Below are positions 7,278 through 15,443 of a stretch of 57,741 bases of DNA, piece by piece; the stretch's first letter is position 1; the number at the start of each line of letters is the position of its first letter. This stretch comes from CAZVAN01 sp964625245 (GTDB lineage: Bacteria > Patescibacteriota > Saccharimonadia > Saccharimonadales > UBA10212), in the NCBI GenBank assembly GCA_964625245.1, contig CAZVAN010000001.1:1-57741 (forward strand), in the 5' to 3' direction. Below the pieces are notes generated by a model. That model was given only the letters and a program-made list of their open reading frames with translations, had not been told where the DNA came from and ran no database searches. The position numbers were made by a program, and so were the translations under genes.

Positions 7278-10154
7278 TTATTCAGCAGAGTTAAGGTCGG
7301 TATCGGGGTCAACGTGTAGTACACCGGAGTCGGCTGGGGCGGTAGTATCTTCGTCTCTGGGAATCTTAAATTCGTTTGAGTTAGCGGTAGTCGACGGCTG
7401 GATAAACTGGGACTCTGGTTTTGGCCGCTCAGTAGGATGCTGAATTGTCTGATGGCTACTTGAATTCAAAGACTGTGATGTAGAACCTCGGGCGGTCGGA
7501 CTAGGCGAGATTGGGACTGAGCCGCCAGGGTTATCCTTACGCTTTTGTAGCCACTCATCTAAGAAAGAAGAAGGGTTGGCGGGACGGTTAATCGGTTTGG
7601 GACTAGCCGGTTGATTTACGGCGGTTAGGGTGGAACTCGGTCTGGCTGGAGGTAAACCGTATTTATCAAAGACGTTAGGCCCGGCAGCTGACGGCAGGCT
7701 AGGTCTACTGGGAGCGGTAGTAGCCAACCGCTTCGCTATATCAGCTCCTACGGTGGCTTTAGGACGCCCATACTTAGCTGCTGAGAGTTGTTTAAGAGCA
7801 TCAGCCAATTGTTTATTGGGGCTGCCCAGCGGCGGTAATGTGGCCATACTAAATGGTTGTACTGGCACTCCTCCAATCATCATTTTGACAGCTGTGTTGG
7901 CATTGGGCAGGAACTGAAGATCGTCTATATCAAAGGTGGGAGTCATCACTTTAGTTAGTAGCTCGGCGTCACTAGTTCCCAGTCGGAAAGCTACAACTGT
8001 ACCAACGTTACCGAAAACAGCGTCCCTAATTTCTTCCGACAGCTGAGTGGTAAACTGATTGGCTACAATCAGATTTAAATGATATTTCCTGGCCTGGCTC
8101 AAGATGTCAGCGAAGGAATCAGTAGAGAAATTTTGAAACTCATCAACGTATAAACAGAAGTCTCGGCGGTACTCTTCGGGGGTATCTGCCCGGCTCATAG
8201 CTGCCGCCTCAAACTTCATAACAAAAATCATACCTAGTAATTTTGAGTTGAGGTCTCCGGTCCGCCCGCGGCTAAGATTAACTAGCAAGATTTTGCCGTC
8301 ATCCATAACCTCGCGAAGGTCAAAGCTGCTTTTGGCTTGGCCAATAATGTTACGCATCATCTCGTTACTCAAAAAAGCACCAAATTTACTTACAAACCAG
8401 CTGGTAACCTCACCAAATTCGTTGGAACGTTGCGAAGCCGGCATTTCCTTGCGCCAGAACTCTAACACGTTAGGATCTGTGACATATTGCAGTTTCTGCT
8501 CGACAAATGCCGGATCTCGGAACAGCTTGGGAATATCTACAAAAGTACCGCCGGCTGGGTCAGCCATAACTGCCAGAGCGGCGTTTCTGAACAAATGCTC
8601 GTAGCGCGGACCAATAATGCCTTGGTGTTGCGGATCGTATAGCTTGTATAGCATGTTTATAGACTCTTGGATTAAAAAGTCTTTTTGATCTTCGTTGTGA
8701 TACTCAAACATATTCAAGCCGAGCGGATAGTCCATATCGGCCGGGCTGAAGTAAATAACGTCTTCTGTGCGCTCTTTTGGTACCATTGCTAGCAGTTTTT
8801 CAGCCGTATCGCCATGTGGATCAACAAACGCAAAACCACGGCCTTCTAGCATGTCCTGAAGGGCCAAATTTTCTAAATAGGTAGATTTACCGGTTCCTGT
8901 CTGCCCGACAACGTACATATGCCGTGCTCGGTCCTGTTCGGCCAATCTGATAGCTTTTTTGGCACCACGGAACATGTTGTAACCCAAGAGAAGGCCTTGT
9001 TCCGGAACGTTACGCGGACCATCAACCTGTTTACTGGCCTGGCGTTCAAGCTGGGAAGTCGGTATATTTTGCTGATCTGGAAAGTGGAATAGAGTAGCAA
9101 TCTCGGTTACATTTAATATGTTTGCTGAGTTCTCTTGCGGAAAAAATCTTAAGATGTAAGCAGTTACGAAACTCTCAATGTCCTTAGCCGGCACAAACTT
9201 GAAGCCGTTTCGGCCTGGAGCATCAAACAGCGCAAAGGTAGCTATCATGGTATTAAGAACGGTTTGTGCCCGGTGTGAGATATTAGACGAGGCCACAACC
9301 CGAATCAAGACTTCGTAGCCTGGCTGTTTAGTTTTTTCTTCTATAGCTTGGATAATAGATTGATCGAGTGAAGAAATATCCTTGGGTTGCTCGTCCTTGT
9401 CCTTCGCGTCCGGTGGTTTGACCAGAGCCGCAAATATCTGGCCAATTGCGTTGAAGAAGCCCTCAACTCCTGCAGTTGATTTTTTGTCACCTCGCTTATT
9501 TTTGGCCTCAGTTATAGCTGCTTTACGCCAGCCTTCTGGAGCTGGACGTAGCAAGATTTGGATACCGGCACCATCTTCTTTGGTTAAAGTCGATAAAGAG
9601 TTGAGTAGCGACTGCATGGTATCGCGCTTTAAGTCCTCATAAGTGGCTATCGGGTAAGCGAACTTTTCCTTAAGGACTAGTTCCCCGCCCAGAGTACCGG
9701 TTATACGACCAACTGGACTAAAAATATTGTGTTCAGGGGACTCCTCTAGGCGAGCCGTCGGGTAAGCGCTGATAATTGCTTGCTCAACTATTCCCAGAAG
9801 AGGAACCGGCACGGCGGCGTAAAAATGGACTGCTCCTTTGATAGCTACTATTTCTAGGCCTATGTGCCGCTGACCATAAAACTTTGATTTAAAACCTTTC
9901 TGGAAAGTGCTAGCCAATATGCTATAGAGGGTTTGGGCCCTACTTATATTCTCGTTCATGACGTCACGGACATCTCGGCCATTAATGTCGGTGTCATCGC
10001 TTGGTGGAGGCAGATGGATAAGTAGCGGCACCATTTTTAAACCACGTTCGTAGTTTTTTTGTTCACGAAAAAGTTTACGGACATAGAGGTAGCCAAAAGC
10101 GCTGCCAGCTAGAACCATAACTAAAAACGAGATCAATACTACAAGCACCATCAT
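7278..10154 (-). CDS. VirD4/TraD-like DNA-pump ATPase (type IV secretion coupling family)
   Basis: A 958-aa membrane-anchored ATPase. The N-terminus is one hydrophobic segment (about 2-25), followed by a ~380-residue unassigned region, then a RecA-like motor with Walker A GQTGTGKST (about 418) and Walker B CLYVDEFQN (about 670), and the ANQF and FRLG motifs typical of TraD/VirD4-type coupling ATPases. The last ~160 residues are Pro/Ser/Thr-rich and probably disordered. Such orphan T4SS-coupling-type ATPases are widespread in CPR genomes; whether they move DNA or protein is unknown. The start overlaps the upstream small gene by 4 nt (ATGA), implying translational coupling. No relaxase or VirB genes are in the window. 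Confidence 0.85.
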   Translation of the reverse strand: MMVLVVLISFLVMVLAGSAFGYLYVRKLFREQKNYERGLKMVPLLIHLPPPSDDTDINGRDVRDVMNENISRAQTLYSILASTFQKGFKSKFYGQRHIGLEIVAIKGAVHFYAAVPVPLLGIVEQAIISAYPTARLEESPEHNIFSPVGRITGTLGGELVLKEKFAYPIATYEDLKRDTMQSLLNSLSTLTKEDGAGIQILLRPAPEGWRKAAITEAKNKRGDKKSTAGVEGFFNAIGQIFAALVKPPDAKDKDEQPKDISSLDQSIIQAIEEKTKQPGYEVLIRVVASSNISHRAQTVLNTMIATFALFDAPGRNGFKFVPAKDIESFVTAYILRFFPQENSANILNVTEIATLFHFPDQQNIPTSQLERQASKQVDGPRNVPEQGLLLGYNMFRGAKKAIRLAEQDRARHMYVVGQTGTGKSTYLENLALQDMLEGRGFAFVDPHGDTAEKLLAMVPKERTEDVIYFSPADMDYPLGLNMFEYHNEDQKDFLIQESINMLYKLYDPQHQGIIGPRYEHLFRNAALAVMADPAGGTFVDIPKLFRDPAFVEQKLQYVTDPNVLEFWRKEMPASQRSNEFGEVTSWFVSKFGAFLSNEMMRNIIGQAKSSFDLREVMDDGKILLVNLSRGRTGDLNSKLLGMIFVMKFEAAAMSRADTPEEYRRDFCLYVDEFQNFSTDSFADILSQARKYHLNLIVANQFTTQLSEEIRDAVFGNVGTVVAFRLGTSDAELLTKVMTPTFDIDDLQFLPNANTAVKMMIGGVPVQPFSMATLPPLGSPNKQLADALKQLSAAKYGRPKATVGADIAKRLATTAPSRPSLPSAAGPNVFDKYGLPPARPSSTLTAVNQPASPKPINRPANPSSFLDEWLQKRKDNPGGSVPISPSPTARGSTSQSLNSSSHQTIQHPTERPKPESQFIQPSTTANSNEFKIPRDEDTTAPADSGVLHVDPDTDLNSAE

Positions 10155-10570
10155 TTGATTACCGGATCGTCAGCCTTGATCGATTTGTTGAAACGCCGAT
10201 GAATGTACTCAGCTTTGACTTTGCTCATCTCATTTTTCTGTTCATATGGATCATCCTTAGTTCGTTCGATTACCGTCTTAGCCTTGTCGACCCATTCTTT
10301 TTCAATCCTATCTGTATCACTGGCTTGAGTCGAGACAACGCTTGTAGTCAAAGCCATGTCATCACCAGCTAAACCGCTAGCTATAGTCTGAGAAGGTAGA
10401 GCCATATCGGTGGCAACCTGACTGCTGACTACCGTGGATTGGGTTTGCGGACGATTTTCAGGAGACGCCGTAACGTTCTTCTCGACAGCATTATTTGCTG
10501 CCTGCTCACTGCTAGAAGTAGGGGGCGTCGCCTCAATCTGACGCTGGTTTTCACCCACATTAGGACTCAT
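10151..10570 (-). CDS. Hypothetical protein, partner of the DNA-pump ATPase
   Basis: A 139-aa protein, low in hydrophobic residues. The first ~90 residues are Ser/Thr/Gln/Ala-rich and probably disordered; the C-terminal 50 residues (DRIEKEWVDKAKTVIERTK...) are charged and helical. No family is recognised. A longer start at 10600 is open, but TATAAT at 10583-10578 puts the predicted transcription start 1 nt before the ATG at 10570, so I chose that start and predict a leaderless mRNA. It overlaps the ATPase gene by 4 nt and probably makes a small accessory or adaptor for it (inference). Confidence 0.7.
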   Translation of the reverse strand: MSPNVGENQRQIEATPPTSSSEQAANNAVEKNVTASPENRPQTQSTVVSSQVATDMALPSQTIASGLAGDDMALTTSVVSTQASDTDRIEKEWVDKAKTVIERTKDDPYEQKNEMSKVKAEYIHRRFNKSIKADDPVIK

Positions 10571-10614
10571 AGTCTTTATTATACTCGAGCTTTGATGCAA
10601 TCAGGAGTCAAAAA

Positions 10615-10977
10615 TTAACGACGGTAGCTAAAGTAGAAAATTGAACCCGCGAATATAAGTGTTAATACCAAAACGTCTATCAAGTTCAGCGATCCAGTAC
10701 TTCTTAGCATAAAACATATGATTAAAAAGCTAACGCCTAAGATTATCCGCCGTTTAGCCTTAGAACTGGCTTCACCCCTTTGAAGAATTAGTAACGAACT
10801 AGTAAGAGTGGTCAGGAATACAAAGAGTAGTAAGAAGAATTGAATCGCCCAAACAGTGTTATTAATAGGATTTGTAAATAGAGTTAGAAAAATTATAAAA
10901 ACTAAGCTACTAGCCGAGATGGTAAGAGGTAGCTTAATTTTATGTTGATGAACGCCCATGCCCACAATTGTAAACAT
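10615..10977 (-). CDS. Small four-helix membrane protein, hypothetical
   Basis: A 120-aa protein with four predicted transmembrane helices (about 17-35, 43-61, 75-91 and 98-115) separated by short basic loops, ending in YRR. No family is recognised. AAGGG lies 7 nt before the ATG, a usable Shine-Dalgarno, and directly upstream is a long imperfect inverted repeat (10987-11033) that could mask it. It is 44 nt upstream of the 139-aa/ATPase pair in the same direction, but that pair has its own -10. Confidence 0.6.
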   Translation of the reverse strand: MFTIVGMGVHQHKIKLPLTISASSLVFIIFLTLFTNPINNTVWAIQFFLLLFVFLTTLTSSLLILQRGEASSKAKRRIILGVSFLIICFMLRSTGSLNLIDVLVLTLIFAGSIFYFSYRR

Positions 10978-10986
10978 AATGCCCTT

Positions 10987-11033
10987 GGCGGTAAATGCGC
11001 TCAGATAAGTATTACTTTATAGCGCTTACCGCC
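10987..11033 (-). other. Long inverted repeat in the 5' leader of the small membrane protein gene
   Basis: GGCGGTAA(at)GCGCT (10987-11001) pairs with AGCGC-TTACCGCC (11021-11033), giving 13 base pairs with a 2-nt bulge and a 19-nt loop. On the minus strand it ends 1 nt before the Shine-Dalgarno of the 120-aa gene, so it could control translation. A second hairpin (CGCTCTTC/GAAGAGCG) lies near 11052-11072. Neither is followed by a T-run. Confidence 0.5.
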
Positions 11034-11683
11034 TTCAGGCTTTGACTGACCGCTCTTCAAAGCGAAGAGCGATATCCACTGCGCCCCTCCCGTTTGTAGC
11101 GCTCGTTCGTAAGTTTTTTGTTTTTTACTTACACGATAATGCTAGCAAAAAAGTCTGCTTTAGTCAATGTTAATTAGTTATATTATTTACAATGATTATC
11201 TGTTAGTTATATAAATTTCTGTATTTTTGTTGTAAAGATTCCGTTGTAATTATATATATTACTGTCCGACAGTTTAGTGTTTAGTAGTCAGCAAAGCAGC
11301 TTTTTCATGTCCCCTTATTGCCATATTCTCAGTAGCTCGGTTAAGTTAGTTTTTACAATTCAAAGTGTTCGTAAACCTGAATCATACAGCCAATACGTAC
11401 TGCCAACATGGTCAAAAATTACTGACATATATGCGCTAGATGTATTCAGATTATTTAGGGTGCGGAAAGCGGCTCCAGCCAGTCATAGCCAAGTAACTTG
11501 TTTAAGTTCTCAATAGTAACGGGGCTTTCCTCTGTCAGAACTAGTGCTCCTAACAAGTTCAGGTGTTAATCCTCTCACGTCTAGCAGATTACTGTCTAAA
11601 TACCGATTTTAATTATTTCAGCGTCGGTAAACCCTGAATAGGTACCTCTCCCGAGCTCATAGAGCGTTTGGCAGTCAACGAAC

Positions 11684-11896
11684 TCAATGCTTCTGGTCTG
11701 GCAGACCATTTTTCTTAAATTCTGCTACCACGCGTGAACCTCCTGGTCCTTCTGCGCGCGGATTTTTAGTAGGTTCGTCTGGTCTTTCATAACTAAATCT
11801 ACGTCCCGGCATAAAGACTTTAAGCATCATGGCGAAAGCTGCCTGCACGCGGTGTGTCCCGTCGGCAGTATTGGCGCAAGATGAGGTCTCAGGCAT
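11684..11896 (-). CDS. Possible small protein, hypothetical
   Basis: A 70-aa open frame (MPETSSCANTADGTHRV...) with a basic, Pro/Gly-rich C-terminal half. It has no recognised domain or signal peptide and only a weak upstream AGGT. It is listed because it is the only plausible coding frame in a 1.35-kb gap and its composition resembles real protein. It may be spurious. The rest of 11040-11680 is AT-rich and I see nothing else I can support there. Confidence 0.3.
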   Translation of the reverse strand: MPETSSCANTADGTHRVQAAFAMMLKVFMPGRRFSYERPDEPTKNPRAEGPGGSRVVAEFKKNGLPDQKH

Positions 11897-11970
11897 ACTA
11901 TCCGACCTACTTAATGGAATTTGGTGTCGCTAGCCTCAAAAGTTATGCACAGGTTTTTAACATAATCGTA

Positions 11971-11999
11971 TTGACACTCAAAAACACAATTTATAAGAT
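11971..11999 (+). promoter_or_regulatory. Consensus-like promoter of the 12006-12172 transcript
   Basis: TTGACA (11971-11976, perfect), a 17-nt spacer and TAAGAT (11994-11999, 5 of 6) form one of the best promoters in the window. Transcription should start at about 12006. Confidence 0.75.
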
Positions 12000-12005
12000 G
12001 AGGAT

Positions 12006-12172
12006 GGCACTTGAATAAAAAAAGTGCTCAAAAACAAAAACGACTTGTAACAACGGCTTCTCGCAAGCCGTTGTTCCATCCAAAAACGAACGCCAAATAA
12101 AAACGTTTTAATAAACATTAAAAACCCAAACTTTCAAAAGACACCCGGCTAAACCAGCCGGGTGTTTAAATT
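12006..12172 (+). ncRNA. Candidate small structured RNA (three hairpins), possibly with a short ORF
   Basis: Downstream of the promoter are three perfect hairpins separated by A-rich single-stranded linkers: a 6-bp stem (12007-12012/12022-12027), an 11-bp stem with a 5-nt loop (12049-12059/12065-12075) and a 10-bp GC-rich terminator stem (12141-12150/12156-12165) followed by TTTAAATTTT. This is a self-contained transcription unit of about 165 nt. An alternative or additional reading is a 29-codon frame from TTG (12011-12100) that would encode a very basic peptide, with the start only 5 nt from the predicted transcription start. I favour a regulatory RNA, but the peptide cannot be excluded. 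No known RNA family is recognised. From 12180 to 12328 I see only the yifB promoter area. Confidence 0.6.
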
Positions 12173-12328
12173 TTATGGACAACTAGAAGTATCCTCTCAA
12201 CGTTCATCAGCAAAGCCAACCGTAGCTTGCCAAGGCACACAACCTACCCTCTTTCCTGAAAAGTTCTAGAAGAATTATTAATCGAAAATAAGCTCCAGCA
12301 ATTTTGCTCCGCGTTTAAAAGTGTCATA

Positions 12329-13855
12329 ATGCAGGCCATTATGGGCGGCTCTGTAAAAAGCATTATGGACTATTCTGGTACTTCATCAGTTTTAGTCAGT
12401 GTCGAGTGTCATATTACTAACGGCTTACCAGCTGTGCTTATCATTGGTTACGCCGGTAAGGCCGTAGACGAAGCCAAGGAGCGCCTGCGAGCTAGTTTCG
12501 CTAACTCCTCCATCCAATTTCCAAAAAAACGCATAACCATCAACCTATCCCCAGCCGATTTGCCCAAGGATGCTACCAGTCTAGACTTAGCTATGGCTGT
12601 GGCTATTCTGTTGGAGAGCAAACAAATAGACCAAACGGGTGTGGACTGGGTATTTCTTGGTGAGCTGGCTCTAGATGGCTCCCTAAATCCAGTGCGCGGC
12701 TTGATTGGAAGGATCCTAGAAGCTAAGCAAGCTGGTATAAAAAAGTTTTATCTTCCGGCTAGTAATCTTGATCAGGCTTTACTAATTCCAGAAATATCCG
12801 TCAAAGCTGCCCGCAATCTTAAAGATGTTTATCTAGACCTGTCGGGTATCATGCCCCTCAAATGGATGGATAGTTTGGCTGGTAGTCTGAGTAAGCCCCG
12901 TGAGAATGAAATCACGATGGACTTCTCGGAGATTTCTGGACAACCAATTGCCAAGCGAGCCTTAGAAATAGCCGCCGCTGGGCACCACAACATTTTACTG
13001 CATGGACCTCCGGGAACCGGAAAAACCATGTTAGCCAAAGCTATGTGTGGCATATTACCAACCCTTCAACACAGTGAGGTATTAGAAGTTACTCATCTTC
13101 ATAGTCTAGCTAGCGGTGGGCAAGGTAATATTATCAGCCAGCGGCCGTTTAGATCACCCCATCATACAATAAGCACCACAGCACTGGTCGGCGGCGGTTC
13201 ACGACCTCGACCTGGCGAGGCCAGTTTGGCCCATCGGGGTGTCCTGTTTTTAGATGAATTGCCGGAATTTAGCCATTCTTCACTTGAAGCTCTAAGACAA
13301 CCCCTCGAGGACAGGTCGGTGACTATTGCCCGTGTCAAAGATTCTGCCACCTATCCGGCCGATTTCGTCCTTGTAGCTACCCAGAACCCCTGCCCCTGCG
13401 GATACTACGGAACCAATAAACCCTGTGTTTGCAGTGCCGCTTCTATAGCCAAATATCAAAAGAGGTTGTCCGGCCCTTTGCTAGATAGAATCGATCTTCA
13501 TCTGGCTGTCAACGATATTGACCATAGCCGCATATTAGAAAAACGAACAGTTGTTGAGGAGAGCAAGCTTATCAGGTCTCGAGTCAACAAGGCTTACTCT
13601 CGTCAAATAGAGCGTTTTAGCTCTGCCCGGTTCAATTCAAGCATGAACAATAGAGAAATAAGAGAATTAGCCGAACTCTCAGAGACTGCTAAGGCGCTCC
13701 TCGACCAAGCGGCTACTAAGTTGAGTATTTCAGCTCGGGCTTACATCCGTACGGTGAGAGTTGCCCGAACAATTGCTGATTTAGCGAACTCCGATTCCAT
13801 AGACACCGAACATATAAGCGAGGCTTTACAGTACCGTCAACAAATTTACGTCTGA
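12329..13855 (+). CDS. comM: YifB/ComM-family AAA+ ATPase (Mg-chelatase-like)
   Basis: A 508-aa protein with the full YifB architecture: an N-terminal ChlI-like domain (VECHITNGLPAVLIIGYAGKAV...), an AAA+ Mg-chelatase domain with Walker A GPPGTGKT (about 231-238) and Walker B LFLDELPEF, a Cys-rich loop (NPCPCGYYG...PCVC), and the C-terminal YIRTVRVARTIADLA segment. In proteobacteria ComM is a helicase that extends heteroduplex during natural transformation, which fits the type IV pilus locus in this window. The second ATG (12341) is an alternative start that fits the family N-terminus better and lies just after a CATAAT -10-like element. Confidence 0.93.
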   Translation: MQAIMGGSVKSIMDYSGTSSVLVSVECHITNGLPAVLIIGYAGKAVDEAKERLRASFANSSIQFPKKRITINLSPADLPKDATSLDLAMAVAILLESKQIDQTGVDWVFLGELALDGSLNPVRGLIGRILEAKQAGIKKFYLPASNLDQALLIPEISVKAARNLKDVYLDLSGIMPLKWMDSLAGSLSKPRENEITMDFSEISGQPIAKRALEIAAAGHHNILLHGPPGTGKTMLAKAMCGILPTLQHSEVLEVTHLHSLASGGQGNIISQRPFRSPHHTISTTALVGGGSRPRPGEASLAHRGVLFLDELPEFSHSSLEALRQPLEDRSVTIARVKDSATYPADFVLVATQNPCPCGYYGTNKPCVCSAASIAKYQKRLSGPLLDRIDLHLAVNDIDHSRILEKRTVVEESKLIRSRVNKAYSRQIERFSSARFNSSMNNREIRELAELSETAKALLDQAATKLSISARAYIRTVRVARTIADLANSDSIDTEHISEALQYRQQIYV

Positions 13856-13919
13856 TGGCTATTGAAGATTATAATTACCTCTGTTATTATCAACTTACGA
13901 ATTTTATGGAGCGCGAGAG

Positions 13920-14486
13920 ATAAATAAGGCACCGCAAATAAACCAAGCTATCCGGGCTAGCAGCTTGCGTGTTATTGGTGGCGACGGCCAACAGTTGGGT
14001 GTTATTTCTCGCAGCGAGGCTCTTGAAGCAGCCGAACAAGCCGGACTAGATTTAATCTTAGTCTCCCCGGACGCCAACCCACCGGTAGCCAAAATCGTTG
14101 ATTGGGGCAAGTATAATTACCAGCGTACTAAACAGTTAAAGAAAAACCGTTCCAAGGGCAAGCCTCTGGAAATGAAGCAGATGAGGCTGGGACTGAAAAT
14201 CGGCGAACACGATCTTGATATCAAGATGCGCAAAGTAAATAACTTCTTAGAAGCTGGACATAAAGTGAAAATTACGCTAATCTATCGGGGACGAGAGCTA
14301 GCCCATAAAGAATTAGGCTTTAAGCTAGCAGAGAAAATCATAGAGGACTTTGGGGACGGCGTTGCTGTTGACCAACCACCTCAGTTTGCCGGTCGTCAAC
14401 TCAATTTTGTTATTAGGAGTAAGAATGCCAAAGCTAAAAACGCACAGCGGAGTGAAGAAGCGAGTCAAGCTAACCAAAACCGGTAA
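13920..14486 (+). CDS. infC: Translation initiation factor IF-3
   Basis: A ~189-aa IF-3. The conserved N-domain begins NKAPQINQAIRASSLRVIGGDG and the C-domain has the MKQMRLGLKIGEHDLDIKMRK region. No ATG, GTG or in-frame TTG is correctly placed: TTG at 13965 would cut off the conserved IN-x-IR segment. ATA at 13920 lies 8 nt after a GGAG Shine-Dalgarno, so I assign an AUA start, in line with the rare AUU/AUA/AUC starts by which infC autoregulates in other bacteria. The 3' end overlaps rpmI by 62 nt, giving IF-3 an atypical charged C-terminal tail (AKAKNAQRSEEASQANQNR). Confidence 0.93.
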   Translation: MNKAPQINQAIRASSLRVIGGDGQQLGVISRSEALEAAEQAGLDLILVSPDANPPVAKIVDWGKYNYQRTKQLKKNRSKGKPLEMKQMRLGLKIGEHDLDIKMRKVNNFLEAGHKVKITLIYRGRELAHKELGFKLAEKIIEDFGDGVAVDQPPQFAGRQLNFVIRSKNAKAKNAQRSEEASQANQNR

Positions 14487-14619
14487 GCTTGTACGCCGCC
14501 ACGCTGGTGGTGGTCACTTTTTAGAGAAGAAAAGCGCTTCACGTAAGCGTAAATTAGCTGGTATGGAAACTATGGCCGGAGCTCAAGTTAAAACCATCAA
14601 GCGCAAATTAGGAGTATAG
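14425..14619 (+). CDS. rpmI: 50S ribosomal protein L35
   Basis: A 64-aa basic protein with the L35 signature MPKLKTHSGVKKRVKLTKTG and HFLEKKSASRKRKL. The ATG at 14425 follows a strong TAGGAG Shine-Dalgarno located inside infC. The first 62 nt overlap the end of infC in another frame. It is the middle gene of the classic infC-rpmI-rplT operon. Confidence 0.96.
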   Translation: MPKLKTHSGVKKRVKLTKTGKLVRRHAGGGHFLEKKSASRKRKLAGMETMAGAQVKTIKRKLGV

Positions 14620-14622
14620 AGG

Positions 14623-14970
14623 ATGCGAGTTAAACGAGGCGTAGCCTCACACAAACGACACAACAAGATTCGTCGCCAGACGAAGGGGATGACGAAAGCC
14701 CATCGTTCTAGCGTAAAACGTGGTAAACAGGCTGTAACACGCTCATTGGCCTTTTCTTACAGAGATAGGCGGAACCGCAAGCGTACCTTCCGCAGTCTTT
14801 GGAATGCCAGAATTAATGCTGCCGCTCGTATGCACGAAACCACCTACAGTCATTTGATTGCCGGCATGAAAAAGTCTGGTATTAACCTAGATAGAAAAGT
14901 ATTGGCTGAACTAGCAGTCAATGAACCAGTAGCTTTCGAAGTCATCTTAAAAACCGCCATTAAAAAATAG
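14623..14970 (+). CDS. rplT: 50S ribosomal protein L20
   Basis: A 115-aa protein, full length for L20: basic N-terminal extension (MRVKRGVASHKRHNKI), then SYRDRRNRKRTFRSLWNARINAAAR and the C-terminal SGINLDRKVLAELAV. It assembles early with 23S rRNA and in other bacteria represses its own operon. It is 3 nt downstream of rpmI and has GGAG upstream. No clear terminator is seen between it and rnpB. Confidence 0.98.
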   Translation: MRVKRGVASHKRHNKIRRQTKGMTKAHRSSVKRGKQAVTRSLAFSYRDRRNRKRTFRSLWNARINAAARMHETTYSHLIAGMKKSGINLDRKVLAELAVNEPVAFEVILKTAIKK

Positions 14971-15049
14971 AGTTCTGGGCGCCAAGGCATTTTTCATTTT
15001 TAATGAGTTGTATCTGTTAAATCATAGTTTTTATGCTATAATTACTCCT

Positions 15050-15408
15050 AGCCCAGATTATCGGCTGATTGCCTGCTCTTTTAGTAGCAGGAGGAAAGTC
15101 CGGGCAGTATAGGGTAAAGGCAGTTGCTAACGGCAACCGGGGGTAACCCCAGGGAAAGTGCCACAGAAACGACACAACCATCCGCCGAGAAAGGCGGGTT
15201 GGAACTGGTGAAACGAGTGGGGTAAAAGCCCACAGTCCGTCTGGGTGACTTGGCGGAGAGGTAAACCCTGCCTACTGCAAGGAGATGTGTCGCAACAAGA
15301 GCTACCCGCTCGCGGCGCATCATAAGAACCGCTCGATCCTGCCGGCAACGGCAAGACTAGATAGATAATCAGCTAAAACAGAACCCGGCTTACGGATTTT
15401 CTGGGCTA
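15050..15408 (+). ncRNA. rnpB: RNase P RNA (type A)
   Basis: The catalytic RNA of RNase P. Conserved elements present are GAGGAAAGTCCGGGC (P4/CR-I), ACAGAAA, AAGAGCTACCCGC and the 3' ACAGAACCCGGCTTA. AGCCCAG (15050-15056) pairs with CTGGGCT (15401-15407) as helix P1, which fixes the ends. TATAAT (15037-15042) lies 7 nt upstream, so the RNA has its own promoter, although the -35 is weak. Confidence 0.96.
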
Positions 15409-15411
15409 CAT

Positions 15412-15443
15412 GAAAAAACGCTTCTGCTTAGAAGTGTTTTTTC
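15412..15443. terminator. Bidirectional terminator of rnpB and the ASCH-RNase HI gene
   Basis: An 8-bp stem (ACGCTTCT/AGAAGTGT, one G-T pair) with a 4-nt loop is flanked by six A on the left and six T on the right, so it can stop transcripts from either side. It overlaps the stop region of the converging gene. Confidence 0.85.

Noticed and set aside
11277..11516. 79-codon plus-strand open frame
   Set aside because: Ser/Cys-rich composition, no ribosome-binding site, no recognisable pattern; likely chance in AT-rich non-coding DNA.
11040..11680. tmRNA or other large RNA in the gap
   Set aside because: No tRNA-like ends, no tag frame with resume codon, no long-range pairing that I could find.
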